A stretch of DNA of 64,000 nucleotides, from NCBI GenBank assembly GCA_002083775.1, contig MTEI01000012.1:1-64000 (forward strand), in the 5' to 3' direction. The position numbers and the translations under genes were made by a program. This DNA comes from Rhodoferax ferrireducens (GTDB lineage Bacteria; Pseudomonadota; Gammaproteobacteria; Burkholderiales; Burkholderiaceae_C). Under the pieces are notes generated by a model, which worked only from the letters and a program-made list of their open reading frames with translations, searched no databases and was not told the DNA's origin. Below, piece by piece: positions 9,095-17,822 of this stretch (positions within the stretch are counted from its first letter, which is position 1; each line of letters opens with the position of its first letter).

Positions 9095-9801
9095 GCGCCC
9101 TGCTCGAAGTCGAGGGCTTGCAAACCGCCTATGGCAGCAGCCAAGTGTTGTTTGGCCTGAGTTTTGCCATCCAGCAAGGAGAAGTGGCCACGCTGCTGGG
9201 GCGCAACGGCATGGGCAAGACTACCACCGTGCGCTCGATTCTGGGGCTGACACCGGCCATGTTGGGTACGGTGCGTTTTCGTGGTGAACGCATCGAGGCG
9301 CTGGCGCCAGACCGCATCGCCCGTCTGGGACTGGCCGTGGTGCCGGAGGGGCGGCAGATTTTCCCGAACCTGTCGGTGCTGGAGAACCTGCTGGCTTTTG
9401 CCGCCAACCGCCATGGCAGCACCAACCCGTGGACGCTGGACGGCGTGTTGGCGCTGTTTCCCCGGCTGGCCGAGCGCCGTCGCAACATGGGCAACCAGCT
9501 CTCCGGCGGTGAGCAGCAGATGCTGGCCATTGGCCGGGCGCTGATGACCAACCCGCACTTGCTGATTCTGGACGAGGCCACCGAAGGGTTGGCGCCACTG
9601 GTGCGTGAAGAAATCTGGCGCTGTCTGGACACCCTGCGCGCCCAGGGACAAACCATTCTGGTGATTGACAAATATGTACAGCGGCTGGTCAAACTGGCCA
9701 ACCACCACACCCTGATCGAGCGCGGGCAGGTGGTCTGGCAAGGAAATTCTGTTGAATTGGCCGCACAACCCGAGCTCTGGCAGCGGTATATTGGCGTGTG
9801 A
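9091..9801 (+). CDS. ABC transporter ATP-binding protein, LivF-type
   Basis: This 236-residue second ATPase has Walker A GRNGMGKTT, signature LSGGEQQMLAIGRAL and Walker B LLILDEATEGLAP. The switch region reads LVIDKYVQ where most LivF proteins have VEQN/VEQD, so the usual Glu and switch His are replaced (Asp-Lys, with no His). This is an oddity that also occurs in some family members. Its start overlaps livG by 4 bases and its stop overlaps the hydrolase start. Confidence 0.92.
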   Translation: MSALLEVEGLQTAYGSSQVLFGLSFAIQQGEVATLLGRNGMGKTTTVRSILGLTPAMLGTVRFRGERIEALAPDRIARLGLAVVPEGRQIFPNLSVLENLLAFAANRHGSTNPWTLDGVLALFPRLAERRRNMGNQLSGGEQQMLAIGRALMTNPHLLILDEATEGLAPLVREEIWRCLDTLRAQGQTILVIDKYVQRLVKLANHHTLIERGQVVWQGNSVELAAQPELWQRYIGV

Positions 9802-10664
9802 TGAACACGCTTTACCGCGACTTTCAAACCCAGGCGCAGATCGACGCGCAATACAACCCGGCGATCAGGCTGCCAGACGCGACCGCGCCAGCACAGTATT
9901 ACGCGCAGCAGTCGGCTCTGGCCCGCGTGCAACTGGGTTGCGTGCTGGATGTGCCCTATGGCCCGACTTTGGCCGAGACGCTGGATATTTTTCCGGCAGG
10001 TGCGCCTGGCTCGCGGGTCTTTGTATTTCTGCATGGCGGCTATTGGCGCGCGCTCTCCAGCAAAGACTTCAGTTGCATCGCCTTGGGTCTACAGCCCTTG
10101 GGCATCACCACCGTGGTGGTGAATTACGCGCTATGCCCGTGGGTCACGATGGACGAAATCACTCGCCAGGCGCGTGCTGCGGTAGCCTGGACAATCAAGA
10201 ACATCGCACGGTTTGGCGGCGACCCAGCGCGTGTGGCGTTGGGCGGGCATTCTGCCGGTGCCCATCTCACCGCCATGTGCCTGCAAACACCCTGGCCGCA
10301 GGACTACGGGTTGCCAGCCGACCCGCTGGCTGCCGCTGTGCTGGTGAGCGGCATTTATGACATCGCGCCGCTGCGCTATAGCTACCTGCAGCCCCTGATC
10401 CAGCTGGACGATGGCGTCATCCGGCGTAACTCGCCGGCATTTTTGGTGCGGGCCTGCGCCACGCCGATCTGGGTCAATTGGGGCGATCAGGAAACGCCGG
10501 AGTTTGCGCGTCAGTCGGCACTATTCCACCAGGCCTGGGCGGCAGCGGGCAATGCCAGCCAACTCAGCGCCTTGGCGCAGGCAGACCACTACACCGGCAT
10601 CCACGGTTTTGAGTCGCCTGAGCATGCGCTGTGCCAGTGGCTTGCCGCCCGGCTGAAGGGCTGA
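9801..10664 (+). CDS. Alpha/beta hydrolase (esterase/arylformamidase-like)
   Basis: This 287-residue alpha/beta-hydrolase fold protein has an oxyanion-hole motif HGGYWRA and nucleophile elbow GHSAGAHL (Ser in G-x-S-x-G). A late His in the segment ADHYTGIH probably completes the triad. The HGGYW motif is typical of kynurenine-formamidase-like and carboxylesterase-like enzymes; the substrate is not established. ATG 9801 overlaps the livF stop (TGATG). The gene's position suggests it acts on the compound taken up by the importer, which is inference only. Confidence 0.8.
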   Translation: MNTLYRDFQTQAQIDAQYNPAIRLPDATAPAQYYAQQSALARVQLGCVLDVPYGPTLAETLDIFPAGAPGSRVFVFLHGGYWRALSSKDFSCIALGLQPLGITTVVVNYALCPWVTMDEITRQARAAVAWTIKNIARFGGDPARVALGGHSAGAHLTAMCLQTPWPQDYGLPADPLAAAVLVSGIYDIAPLRYSYLQPLIQLDDGVIRRNSPAFLVRACATPIWVNWGDQETPEFARQSALFHQAWAAAGNASQLSALAQADHYTGIHGFESPEHALCQWLAARLKG

Positions 10665-10667
10665 GTC

Positions 10668-11024
10668 ATGTCTGACAATGCGCGCCTGCCTGCGCCACCA
10701 GAATGCCCGACCAGCACCGCGCAACCGGTGGTGGTCATCAGTAAATTCATCATCGCCAATGGCATGGACGAGGCGGTGCACACCGCTTTTTCTGAGCGGG
10801 CGCATCTGGTCGATGACGCACCGGGTTTTCTGGGGCTGGAAGTGATGCATCCGGTGGGCAAGCCCGCGGAGGTGTGGCTGGTGACCCGCTGGACCGACGA
10901 GCAGAGTTACCGCACCTGGCACCGCGGCCACACCTATCACGCGTCGCACCAGAGCATTCCGCGCGGCCTCAAACTGGTGCGCGGTAGCACCGAGATACAG
11001 GTTTTCAACGTGTTTGCGCACTGA
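10668..11024 (+). CDS. ABM-domain (antibiotic biosynthesis monooxygenase-like) protein
   Basis: This 118-residue ferredoxin-like dimeric alpha-beta barrel protein has the pattern VVISKFIIANGMDEAVHTAFSERAHLVDDAPGF followed by EVWLVTRWTDEQSYRTWHRG. That pattern is typical of the ABM superfamily, which includes heme-degrading HmoA/IsdG-type enzymes and quinol monooxygenases. The first 25 residues are a Pro-rich extension. It starts 3 bases after the hydrolase stop. Whether it binds heme cannot be told from sequence. Confidence 0.75.
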   Translation: MSDNARLPAPPECPTSTAQPVVVISKFIIANGMDEAVHTAFSERAHLVDDAPGFLGLEVMHPVGKPAEVWLVTRWTDEQSYRTWHRGHTYHASHQSIPRGLKLVRGSTEIQVFNVFAH

Positions 11025-11038
11025 CCCTGGAGCTGTTC

Positions 11039-12124
11039 ATGAAAGACGCGGACCTCACCATCCTGGACGCTGCCGGGCTGCAGCAATTTCTGGTCTTGCA
11101 AGACGACGCCGTCAAAGCAGTGACTGAGCGGTTTTACGCCACGCACGGCTCAGCCTATGCGCGTTTTGGCGACGCTGGCCGCCAGGCCTGCCAGGAGGAC
11201 CTGAACTTTCATCTGGAGTTTTTGCGCCCGGTGCTTGAATTTGGCCTGTTGCAACCGATGGTGGACTATCTGATCTGGCTCGACAGTGTGCTTACCGCAC
11301 GCTCCATTCCGTCGGAACACCTGGCCTTGTCGCTGGAATGGCTGGGTGATTTTTTTGCTGCGCAGATGCAAGCCGCGCCTGGCGCAGTGGTGGTGCAGGC
11401 GCTGACGGCTGCGCGCAACGGTTATTTACAGACGGGCGTTGCGCCGGTGGTGCTGCCGGTGCAACCGCCCTGGCCAGAGGCGCAGGACTTTGAAGCTGCC
11501 CTGCTGCGCGGTGACCAGCGCACTGCTTTGGCGGTGATGAACCGCGCCATGGACGCGGGTCACAGCCTGGTGGATGTGGAAATGCACATCATCCAGAGCG
11601 CGCTGTACCAGATTGGCGAGAAATGGCAGGCCAACCAGATCTCTGTGGCGCAGGAGCACATGGCCACGGCCATCGTGCAGATGGTCATGCCCATGGGTCT
11701 GTTGCGCTCGCCACCGCCCGAGCAGACCGGCAAAACCGTGCTGCTGGCCTGTGTGGAAGGCAACCAGCACGCTGTCGGCCTGTCGATGGTGTCGGACGCC
11801 TTTGCGCTGGCGGGCTGGCAGGTGCAGTATCTCGGGGCAGATGTGCCCACCCGCGCGCTGGTGGCGCAAATCACCGCCAGTCAGCCCGATCTGGTGGGCC
11901 TGTCGGTGTCGTTTCCGCAGCAATTGCGCATGGCCAAAGCGGTGATCGGGCTGCTCAACGATGCCATGGGCAGCCAGCGCCCCGCAGTGATGATTGGCGG
12001 TCTGGCGGTGAACCGTTTTAGCCAACTGGCCAGCGTGCTCGGTGCAGATGCCAGCAGCCTGGACGCCCGGACAGCGGTGGCTTGCGCTGACCAGATGGTG
12101 GCCGCCAAGCCAAGTGCGGCATGA
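11039..12124 (+). CDS. Cobalamin-binding protein with CarH-type photosensor signature
   Basis: The protein has 361 residues. Residues 1-145 form a helical region I do not recognise. Residues 150-220 match the four-helix B12-cap domain and 230-355 the Rossmann-like B12-binding domain. The cap domain contains W196, nine residues, then E206-H207. This W-x9-E-H pattern is known from the adenosylcobalamin light sensors CarH/LitR, where the His becomes the upper ligand after illumination. The Rossmann domain has NQHAVG (N242, H244, G247), which is the D/E-x-H-x-x-G lower-ligand motif with Asn in the first position. SVS (289-291) and GG (320-321) follow. There is no MerR DNA-binding domain. The gene follows the ABM gene by 14 bases and overlaps the kinase gene by 4, so the two products probably act together. 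Light sensing is an inference. Confidence 0.85.
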   Translation: MKDADLTILDAAGLQQFLVLQDDAVKAVTERFYATHGSAYARFGDAGRQACQEDLNFHLEFLRPVLEFGLLQPMVDYLIWLDSVLTARSIPSEHLALSLEWLGDFFAAQMQAAPGAVVVQALTAARNGYLQTGVAPVVLPVQPPWPEAQDFEAALLRGDQRTALAVMNRAMDAGHSLVDVEMHIIQSALYQIGEKWQANQISVAQEHMATAIVQMVMPMGLLRSPPPEQTGKTVLLACVEGNQHAVGLSMVSDAFALAGWQVQYLGADVPTRALVAQITASQPDLVGLSVSFPQQLRMAKAVIGLLNDAMGSQRPAVMIGGLAVNRFSQLASVLGADASSLDARTAVACADQMVAAKPSAA

Positions 12125-13425
12125 GCCCTTTTGCCCACGAATGGGCCTCCCTGCTGGCTGTCGTGACCGCCCGTATCAGCGAAGCAGGCATGCTGCTGGA
12201 CGCCAACGCCGGTTTTTTGCGCCTGATTGAGGTGCCGATGCCCGTGCCGGCTACCTGCCCGGTGGCTGGTTTTTTTATCCAGCCCGATTTTTCTGCGCTT
12301 CTGAAAATGAAGGTCGAGGCGGGCGCTGAGTCTGTACTGGTGTACGCCGGGCTGCTGACCTTTGGTGACTATGGGGGCAAAACCCGCACCCTGAAGGCGC
12401 ACGTCTGGCGTGAAGAGGGTGTGCTGCACCTGCTGGCTGAATTTGACGTGGCTGAACTGGAATACCTCACCGACACGGTGCTCGACCTCAACCGCAGTTA
12501 TGCCCAGGCGCAGACCGAACTGTCACAGACCAATTTCAAGCTCAAGCAAAGCACCCGGCAGCTGGAGCAATCCAACGCTCACCTCAAAGCAGCCAACATT
12601 CGCCTGGCGCAGGCCCAAAGCCAGTTGCTTCAGGCCGAAAGGCTGGCCTCCATCGGCCTGCTGTCGGCCGGTGTGGCGCATGAAATCAACAACCCCATCG
12701 GCTTCGTCAATGCGAATCTGGGCACGCTCAAAACCTACGTCGGGCATTTTCTGGAGCTCATTGCCGCGTATGAAGCGGCCGAGCACTTTGTGGGCAACAC
12801 GCCGATCAAGTGGAATTCGATTACGGTGCTCAAGAACCGGATGGACTGGCCCTACATGAAAGACGATGTGCTGCCGCTGCTCGACGAGTCCCAGGAGGGC
12901 TTGGACCGGGTGAAACGCATTGTGCGGGCACTCAACGACTTTGCCCGCACCGACGCGGCCGATGTCTGGCAGCCAGAAGACATCCACCAAGGCATTGAGA
13001 GCACGCTGAGTGTGTTCTGGAGCCAGATCAAACACCGCTGCGAGTTGCGCAAGGAATACGGTGAATTGCCCGCGGTGACGTGTGTGCTGTCCAAGCTCAA
13101 CCAGGTGTTTCTGAACCTGCTGCAAAACGCTGCGCAATCCATTGAGGGTCAGGGTGTGATCACCATTCGCACGGGTTGTCAGAGCGACGAGGTTTGGGTG
13201 GAAGTAGCAGACAACGGTCAGGGCATTGTGCCCACTGACCTGCCGCATATTTTTGACCCCTTTTTCACCACCAAACCGGTGGGCAAGGGCGCTGGGCTGG
13301 GTTTGGCGGTGTCTTACGGCATCGTGCAGCAGCACCATGGCCGCATCGAGGTTAAGAGCGAACCCGGGCGCGGGGCGACGTTCAGGGTCTGGCTACCGGT
13401 CAGCCCGCCTACTGCGCGTTCCTGA
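12121..13425 (+). CDS. Sensor histidine kinase coupled to the B12-binding protein
   Basis: This 434-residue kinase has no obvious transmembrane helix. Residues 1-115 form a weak PAS-like or unknown domain and about 120-175 a coiled coil. The H-box is GVAHEINNPIG (H187). The ATPase domain has its N-box at NLLQNAAQSI (N336), G1 DNGQG (364-368) and G2 GKGAGLGLA (about 388-396). The HEINNP H-box and the extended insert before the ATPase domain resemble the NtrB/ZraS-like class. It starts inside the stop of the B12 gene (ATGA). No response regulator lies next to it. Its 3' end overlaps the convergent carbonic anhydrase gene by 17 bases. Confidence 0.9.
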   Translation: MSPFAHEWASLLAVVTARISEAGMLLDANAGFLRLIEVPMPVPATCPVAGFFIQPDFSALLKMKVEAGAESVLVYAGLLTFGDYGGKTRTLKAHVWREEGVLHLLAEFDVAELEYLTDTVLDLNRSYAQAQTELSQTNFKLKQSTRQLEQSNAHLKAANIRLAQAQSQLLQAERLASIGLLSAGVAHEINNPIGFVNANLGTLKTYVGHFLELIAAYEAAEHFVGNTPIKWNSITVLKNRMDWPYMKDDVLPLLDESQEGLDRVKRIVRALNDFARTDAADVWQPEDIHQGIESTLSVFWSQIKHRCELRKEYGELPAVTCVLSKLNQVFLNLLQNAAQSIEGQGVITIRTGCQSDEVWVEVADNGQGIVPTDLPHIFDPFFTTKPVGKGAGLGLAVSYGIVQQHHGRIEVKSEPGRGATFRVWLPVSPPTARS

Positions 13426-14617
13426 TCGGGCGGCCATTGACCGCTTGCACCGGGCGGGCGTTATTGGGGTAGAGCTGCTGGAACAGCCGCAGTTGTGCCT
13501 GGCTGATCTGAGTGGGTGTTTTCAGCACCATCCACAACACGCCCTCTGTACAGGGTGGTGTGGTCAGCGAGCCCATGAACTGGTAGTAGCGCTGGTCTTT
13601 GGGCAGCAACTCGTCCAGATCGAGCAGGCCTGCGGGCGTGCGCACCTCGTCACTCACGTCCAGTGGCATGTAAGTCCAGACCTTGTCAATCAGCGGGTTG
13701 GCCTCGCCCGGGTCCAGCAGCACCGCTACCACCGCTAGTTGCCCCTGGTCGTTTTTGTGCACCAGATGCGCCACCATGGCAAAGCTGCGGTAGTTCACCT
13801 GCTCTTCAGACGGGGTATGAAAGTGAAATTGCACCAGTGAATAGGTGGAACCGCGCACCGTCAGGGTGTTGTTGCCTTGCAGGTTCACCTGAATGGTGTG
13901 GCCGTTGTTCACCACCGTGCCGTTGGAGGGCTGATAGTTGAACAGCAGTGGCTCGGCTGGCCCTTGCAAGGTGTAGGAGTCTTCGATGTTGATGGGCGTT
14001 TGGCGCTTGCCGATGGCGCAGGCATTGAACTCGGGCTTGAGCTGGCCCCAGGCTTGCGGGCCGGTTTTACCTGAATACGTCCAGTGCACCTCGCCGTGAC
14101 TGGTGTCAGCGTGGCTCGCAGGCTCGGGCGCGTGTCCGGCCAGGGCGGCGGCCCGGGCTTTGATGTACTCGCGGCTGGCCTTGGGCTTGACCACGGCGGC
14201 CACAACCGGTGTGCTGCGTGCCGTGACGGCAGGGGCAGGTGTGGCGGGTGCGTGGCCTTCAGCGGCGGCCCCTTTGGCTGCCGTTTTGGCAGTTGCCAGC
14301 GGTTGGGGTGGCGTGGGGGTTGGCTCGGGTTTGTCGGTGATGACCAGGGTGAGTTTTTTGCGGCCGGGCAGGCTCTCGCGCAGGGCCTTTTTGATGTCGT
14401 TGCCCAGGTCAATCTTCTCTTCGGCAGGCGCTTCTTCAGAGGCTGGAGTCGCTGGTTTTTTGGCCGGGGTCTTGCTGCTGGCGGTGGGCTTGGCGGCATG
14501 GTCCGCCGGATCGGCATGGTCTGCAGCGCGTGCCAGGGTCCAACTGCTGCCGATCAGCAGTGCGCTCAGGCACCAGAACAGCGTCCGCAGGCGCCAGCCA
14601 GTGGTGGGCCGTGTCAT
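13409..14617 (-). CDS. Alpha-type carbonic anhydrase with long low-complexity N-terminus
   Basis: This 402-residue exported enzyme should interconvert CO2 and bicarbonate in the periplasm. From the chosen ATG at 14617 a signal peptide runs to about residue 31 (LARA-AD). An Ala/Pro/Lys-rich linker-like region follows to about 170, and the alpha-CA domain runs from about 176 to the end. Zinc ligands H265 and H267 (FHFHTPSEE) and H284 (AHLVH) are present. The conserved LTTPPCTEGV segment and a partner Cys at 200 suggest the usual disulfide. Bacterial alpha-CAs are normally about 220-250 residues, so the extension is unusual. Upstream ATGs at 14671 and 14722 are in frame but would bury the signal peptide. 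Confidence 0.88.
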   Translation of the reverse strand: MTRPTTGWRLRTLFWCLSALLIGSSWTLARAADHADPADHAAKPTASSKTPAKKPATPASEEAPAEEKIDLGNDIKKALRESLPGRKKLTLVITDKPEPTPTPPQPLATAKTAAKGAAAEGHAPATPAPAVTARSTPVVAAVVKPKASREYIKARAAALAGHAPEPASHADTSHGEVHWTYSGKTGPQAWGQLKPEFNACAIGKRQTPINIEDSYTLQGPAEPLLFNYQPSNGTVVNNGHTIQVNLQGNNTLTVRGSTYSLVQFHFHTPSEEQVNYRSFAMVAHLVHKNDQGQLAVVAVLLDPGEANPLIDKVWTYMPLDVSDEVRTPAGLLDLDELLPKDQRYYQFMGSLTTPPCTEGVLWMVLKTPTQISQAQLRLFQQLYPNNARPVQAVNGRPIRNAQ

Positions 14618-14816
14618 AGCCAGCACCCACGGGGGGGTGTTGGGGCGGGGCAAGGTGCAATGTGTGTTCATGTCGGGTCCGGGGCCATTCACTGCGGTGC
14701 GCGGGGCGCAAATAGTCTCCATGGCATCTTATCGGCAATCTCGAGCGCGGTATTGAGCGCTATAGTGCCTGCTTACCCCGCTGTTTGTCCCTTTGATCCC
14801 GCCACTGAATCCCGCT

Positions 14817-15884
14817 GTGAGTATCCAAACCGACGACTTTGCCCCGGCACCTGCCAAACGTGTGGTGTCCAACGCCCCTGCCTCGCCCAATGAGGAAGCC
14901 ATCGAGCGCGCGCTGCGCCCCAAGCTGCTCGACGATTACGTGGGCCAGGTCAAGGCGCGCGAGCAACTGGAAATTTTCATCAGCGCCGCCAAGATGCGCG
15001 GCGAGGCGCTGGACCATGTGCTGCTGTTTGGCCCGCCTGGCCTGGGCAAAACCACCCTGAGCCACATCATTGCGCATGAACTCGGCGTCAACCTGCGGCA
15101 AACCAGCGGCCCGGTGCTGGAAAAGCCCAAAGACCTGGCCGCGCTCTTGACCAATCTGGAAAAGAACGATGTGCTGTTCATCGACGAAATCCACCGCCTG
15201 AGCCCGGTGGTGGAAGAAATTTTGTACCCCGCTTTGGAAGACTACAAGATCGACATCATGATCGGCGAAGGCCCGGCGGCGCGTTCTATCAAGCTCGATT
15301 TGCAACCCTTCACGCTGGTGGGTGCCACCACGCGGGCAGGCATGTTGACCAACCCGCTGCGCGACCGCTTCGGCATCGTGGCGCGGCTGGAGTTTTATAC
15401 CGCCGAGGAACTGGCGCGGATTGTCAAACGCAGTGCTGGCTTGCTGAATGTACCGACCAACCCCGAGGGTGGTTTTGAGATTGCCCGGCGCAGCCGTGGC
15501 ACACCGCGTATTGCCAACCGCTTGTTGCGCCGCGTGCGTGACTATGCTGACGTGAAAGGCGTGGGAGAGATCACGCTGGACATCGCCAACCGCGCTTTGC
15601 AGATGCTCGATGTCGATCCGCAAGGCTTTGATTTGATGGACCGCAAGCTGCTCGAAGCGGTGATCCACCGTTTTGACGGCGGCCCGGTTGGGCTGGACAA
15701 CATCGCCGCCAGCATTGGCGAAGAGCGCGAGACCATTGAAGATGTGATCGAGCCTTACCTGATCCAGCAAGGCTACCTGCAACGCACCCCGCGTGGACGC
15801 ATCGCCACGCTGGCGGCGTATCGGCACTTGGGAGTCACACCGCCAGCCAATCAGCCGGGCGGTGTGGACATGTTCAGCGTTTGA
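14817..15884 (+). CDS. ruvB: Holliday junction branch-migration ATPase RuvB
   Basis: This is the RuvB AAA+ motor (355 residues). Walker A is GPPGLGKTT, Walker B is LFIDEIHRL, and sensor 1 is GATTRAGML. The C-terminal winged-helix domain ends with [19 protein letters not shown] chose the GTG at 14817, which gives the family N-terminus (M)SIQTDDF. An in-frame TTG at 14793 is possible. It stands alone as a single gene, away from ruvA. Confidence 0.95.
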   Translation: MSIQTDDFAPAPAKRVVSNAPASPNEEAIERALRPKLLDDYVGQVKAREQLEIFISAAKMRGEALDHVLLFGPPGLGKTTLSHIIAHELGVNLRQTSGPVLEKPKDLAALLTNLEKNDVLFIDEIHRLSPVVEEILYPALEDYKIDIMIGEGPAARSIKLDLQPFTLVGATTRAGMLTNPLRDRFGIVARLEFYTAEELARIVKRSAGLLNVPTNPEGGFEIARRSRGTPRIANRLLRRVRDYADVKGVGEITLDIANRALQMLDVDPQGFDLMDRKLLEAVIHRFDGGPVGLDNIAASIGEERETIEDVIEPYLIQQGYLQRTPRGRIATLAAYRHLGVTPPANQPGGVDMFSV

Positions 15885-15898
15885 GCCGGGTTAGACTT

Positions 15899-15962
15899 TA
15901 TATAAGAAATATGGCTCTAGCCCTTTTATAAAAAGGGCTTGTAGATATACTTTTTATAGTAT
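15899..15962 (+). repeat. Intergenic hairpin repeat, copy 2
   Basis: A perfect 9-base stem AGCCCTTTT (15919-15927) / AAAAGGGCT (15931-15939) with a 3-base loop is flanked by ATATGGCTCT and by GTAGATATAC. It lies between the convergent genes ruvB and thrH, where it could end transcription from either side. It is followed by a smaller palindrome GTTCATT G AATGAAC near 15967-15981. Confidence 0.75.
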
Positions 15963-16028
15963 TTTGTTCATTGAATGAACGTGATGCCAGTCCCGTGGTT
16001 TAAGGTTACAGCCACTGGCGTCCGTTGT

Positions 16029-16643
16029 TCAGCCAGCGATGCGCTTGGCAGCTAGGTCAATCTGCGCGCGCAGTTCAGCGTAATTCATCGTCACCGGGAA
16101 CTGCGGGAACTCGTCAATCACGTTTTGCGGTGGGTGAAACAGGATGCCGGCATGGGCTTCGCCCAGCATCGCGGTGTCGTTGTACGAATCGCCTGCGGCA
16201 ATCACCTGGAACTGCAGTTCCTTGAAGCGCTGCACCGCTTCTTTTTTCTGGTTCGGCATGCGCAAATGGTAGGCCACCAGAAAACCCTGGGCATCGGCTT
16301 CGAGTTTGTGGCAAAACAGAGCGGGCATGTTCAGTTGCGCCATCAGCGGCATGGCGAACTCGTAAAACGTGTCCGACAAAATGATCACTTGGTAGTCGCG
16401 CCGCAGGGCATCCAGAAAGTCGCAGGCGCCAGGCATCGGGCCCATTTCGGCAATCACCTTTTGGATGTCGGGCAGACCCAGTTGGTGCTGTTTGAGCAGG
16501 CCCAGGCGAAAGGTCATCAGTTTGTCGTAATCGGGCTCGTCACGCGTGGTGCGCGACAGCTCAGGGATGCCGGTGCGTTTGGAAAATTCGATCCAGATTT
16601 CAGGAACGAGCACACCTTCAAGGTCAAGACAAACGAGTTGCAC
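16029..16643 (-). CDS. thrH: ThrH: phosphoserine phosphatase / homoserine phosphotransferase
   Basis: This 204-residue HAD-superfamily protein has motif I as CLDLEGVLVPEIW, where the nucleophile Asp is followed by Glu-Gly. This form is typical of ThrH and differs from the D-x-D-x-T of SerB. Motif II is IILSDTF and motif III/IV is AAGDSYNDTAML. ThrH can dephosphorylate phosphoserine and pass phosphate to homoserine. Translation starts at GTG 16643, with GGAG seven bases upstream. It is transcribed toward ruvB. Confidence 0.92.
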   Translation of the reverse strand: MQLVCLDLEGVLVPEIWIEFSKRTGIPELSRTTRDEPDYDKLMTFRLGLLKQHQLGLPDIQKVIAEMGPMPGACDFLDALRRDYQVIILSDTFYEFAMPLMAQLNMPALFCHKLEADAQGFLVAYHLRMPNQKKEAVQRFKELQFQVIAAGDSYNDTAMLGEAHAGILFHPPQNVIDEFPQFPVTMNYAELRAQIDLAAKRIAG

Positions 16644-16844
16644 AACAATTCTCCATCGGTTGGTGTCAAGGGCGAACGCCCTGGAAGATTCAAAACTTGG
16701 GTCAGCTGATCAAGAGTGTAGTGGCTTCAGGCGGTAGCTTTGCCCCCGGTTCTGGCGGCCAAAGTTCCTGATTGGTGCGTGAATTTGCCTTAAAAGCCCG
16801 CTTGGGCGCATACTGACCTCTGCCCACAACCCGTCAGGCACACC

Positions 16845-17822
16845 ATGGAATTCAAGGATTACTACAAGACATTGGGGCTGGAGCGCACCGCCACCGAGGA
16901 AGAGGTGCGCAAGGCCTACCGCAAGCTGGCGCGCCAGTACCACCCCGATGTCAGCAAGGAACCCGACGCACAGGCCCGCATGCGCGACCTCAACGAGGCC
17001 AACGACGTGCTGCGCGACAAGGAAAAGCGTGCCGCTTACGATGCGCTGGCTGAGCGTGTGGCGCGTGGCGGCTCGGCTGAGTCAGGCGGTGGCTTCCAGC
17101 CGCCACCGGGTTGGGATGAAGGTTTTGAGTTTCACCGGGGCCCGGGCCAGGGGCCAGCGGACCAGGAAGACTTCAGCGAGTTCTTCTCGTCGCTGTTTGG
17201 TGCCGCGCAGCAGCGCCAGGCGCATCACCGCAGCCAAAGCCAGCCGCAGAACCTGCGGGGTGAAGACCACCACGCCGCCATCGAGATCAGCATCGAAGAT
17301 ACCTTGCAGGGCAGCGAGCGCCAGATCACGCTGCGTGCGCTGGAGATCGGGCCTGACGGCCAGCCGGGTTTTGTCAACCGCACGCTCAACGTCAAGATTC
17401 CCGCTGGCGTGCACCCGGGCCAGTTCATCCGTCTTGCTGGCCACGGCATGCCGGGGCAGGGCGGCGGCGCAGCCGGTGACCTGTTTCTGGAGGTGCGCCT
17501 GGCACCGCACAAGTTCTACCGCGTGGACGGGCTCGACCTGTACATGACGCTGCCGGTGACGCCTTCTGAGGCCGCGCTGGGTGCGCAAGTGCAGGTGCCC
17601 ACGCCAGCGGGCAGCCGGGTGGAAGTGACCGTGCCGCCCAACGCCCGAAGCGGCCTGAAACTGCGGCTGAAAGACCGTGGCCTGCCCGGCAAGCCGCCGG
17701 GGCACCTTTATTTGCTGCTCGACATTGCTTTGCCGCCAGCCGACACCGAGGCCGCCCGCGAGGCTTACGCGCAATTGGCCAAGGCCGCCCCGTTGAACCC
17801 GCGCCACCACCTGGGAGTCTGA
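16845..17822 (+). CDS. cbpA: DnaJ-class co-chaperone CbpA
   Basis: This 325-residue J-domain protein has HPD in the segment QYHPDVSK (residues 30-40). A short Gly-rich linker follows, then the two beta-barrel DnaJ C-terminal substrate-binding domains, with no zinc-finger domain between. This architecture is CbpA (type II DnaJ), a DnaK partner and curved-DNA-binding protein. The following gene encodes its modulator. A candidate promoter is TTGCCT (16785) with CATACT (16809), 18 bases apart, which is weak evidence only. Confidence 0.93.
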   Translation: MEFKDYYKTLGLERTATEEEVRKAYRKLARQYHPDVSKEPDAQARMRDLNEANDVLRDKEKRAAYDALAERVARGGSAESGGGFQPPPGWDEGFEFHRGPGQGPADQEDFSEFFSSLFGAAQQRQAHHRSQSQPQNLRGEDHHAAIEISIEDTLQGSERQITLRALEIGPDGQPGFVNRTLNVKIPAGVHPGQFIRLAGHGMPGQGGGAAGDLFLEVRLAPHKFYRVDGLDLYMTLPVTPSEAALGAQVQVPTPAGSRVEVTVPPNARSGLKLRLKDRGLPGKPPGHLYLLLDIALPPADTEAAREAYAQLAKAAPLNPRHHLGV

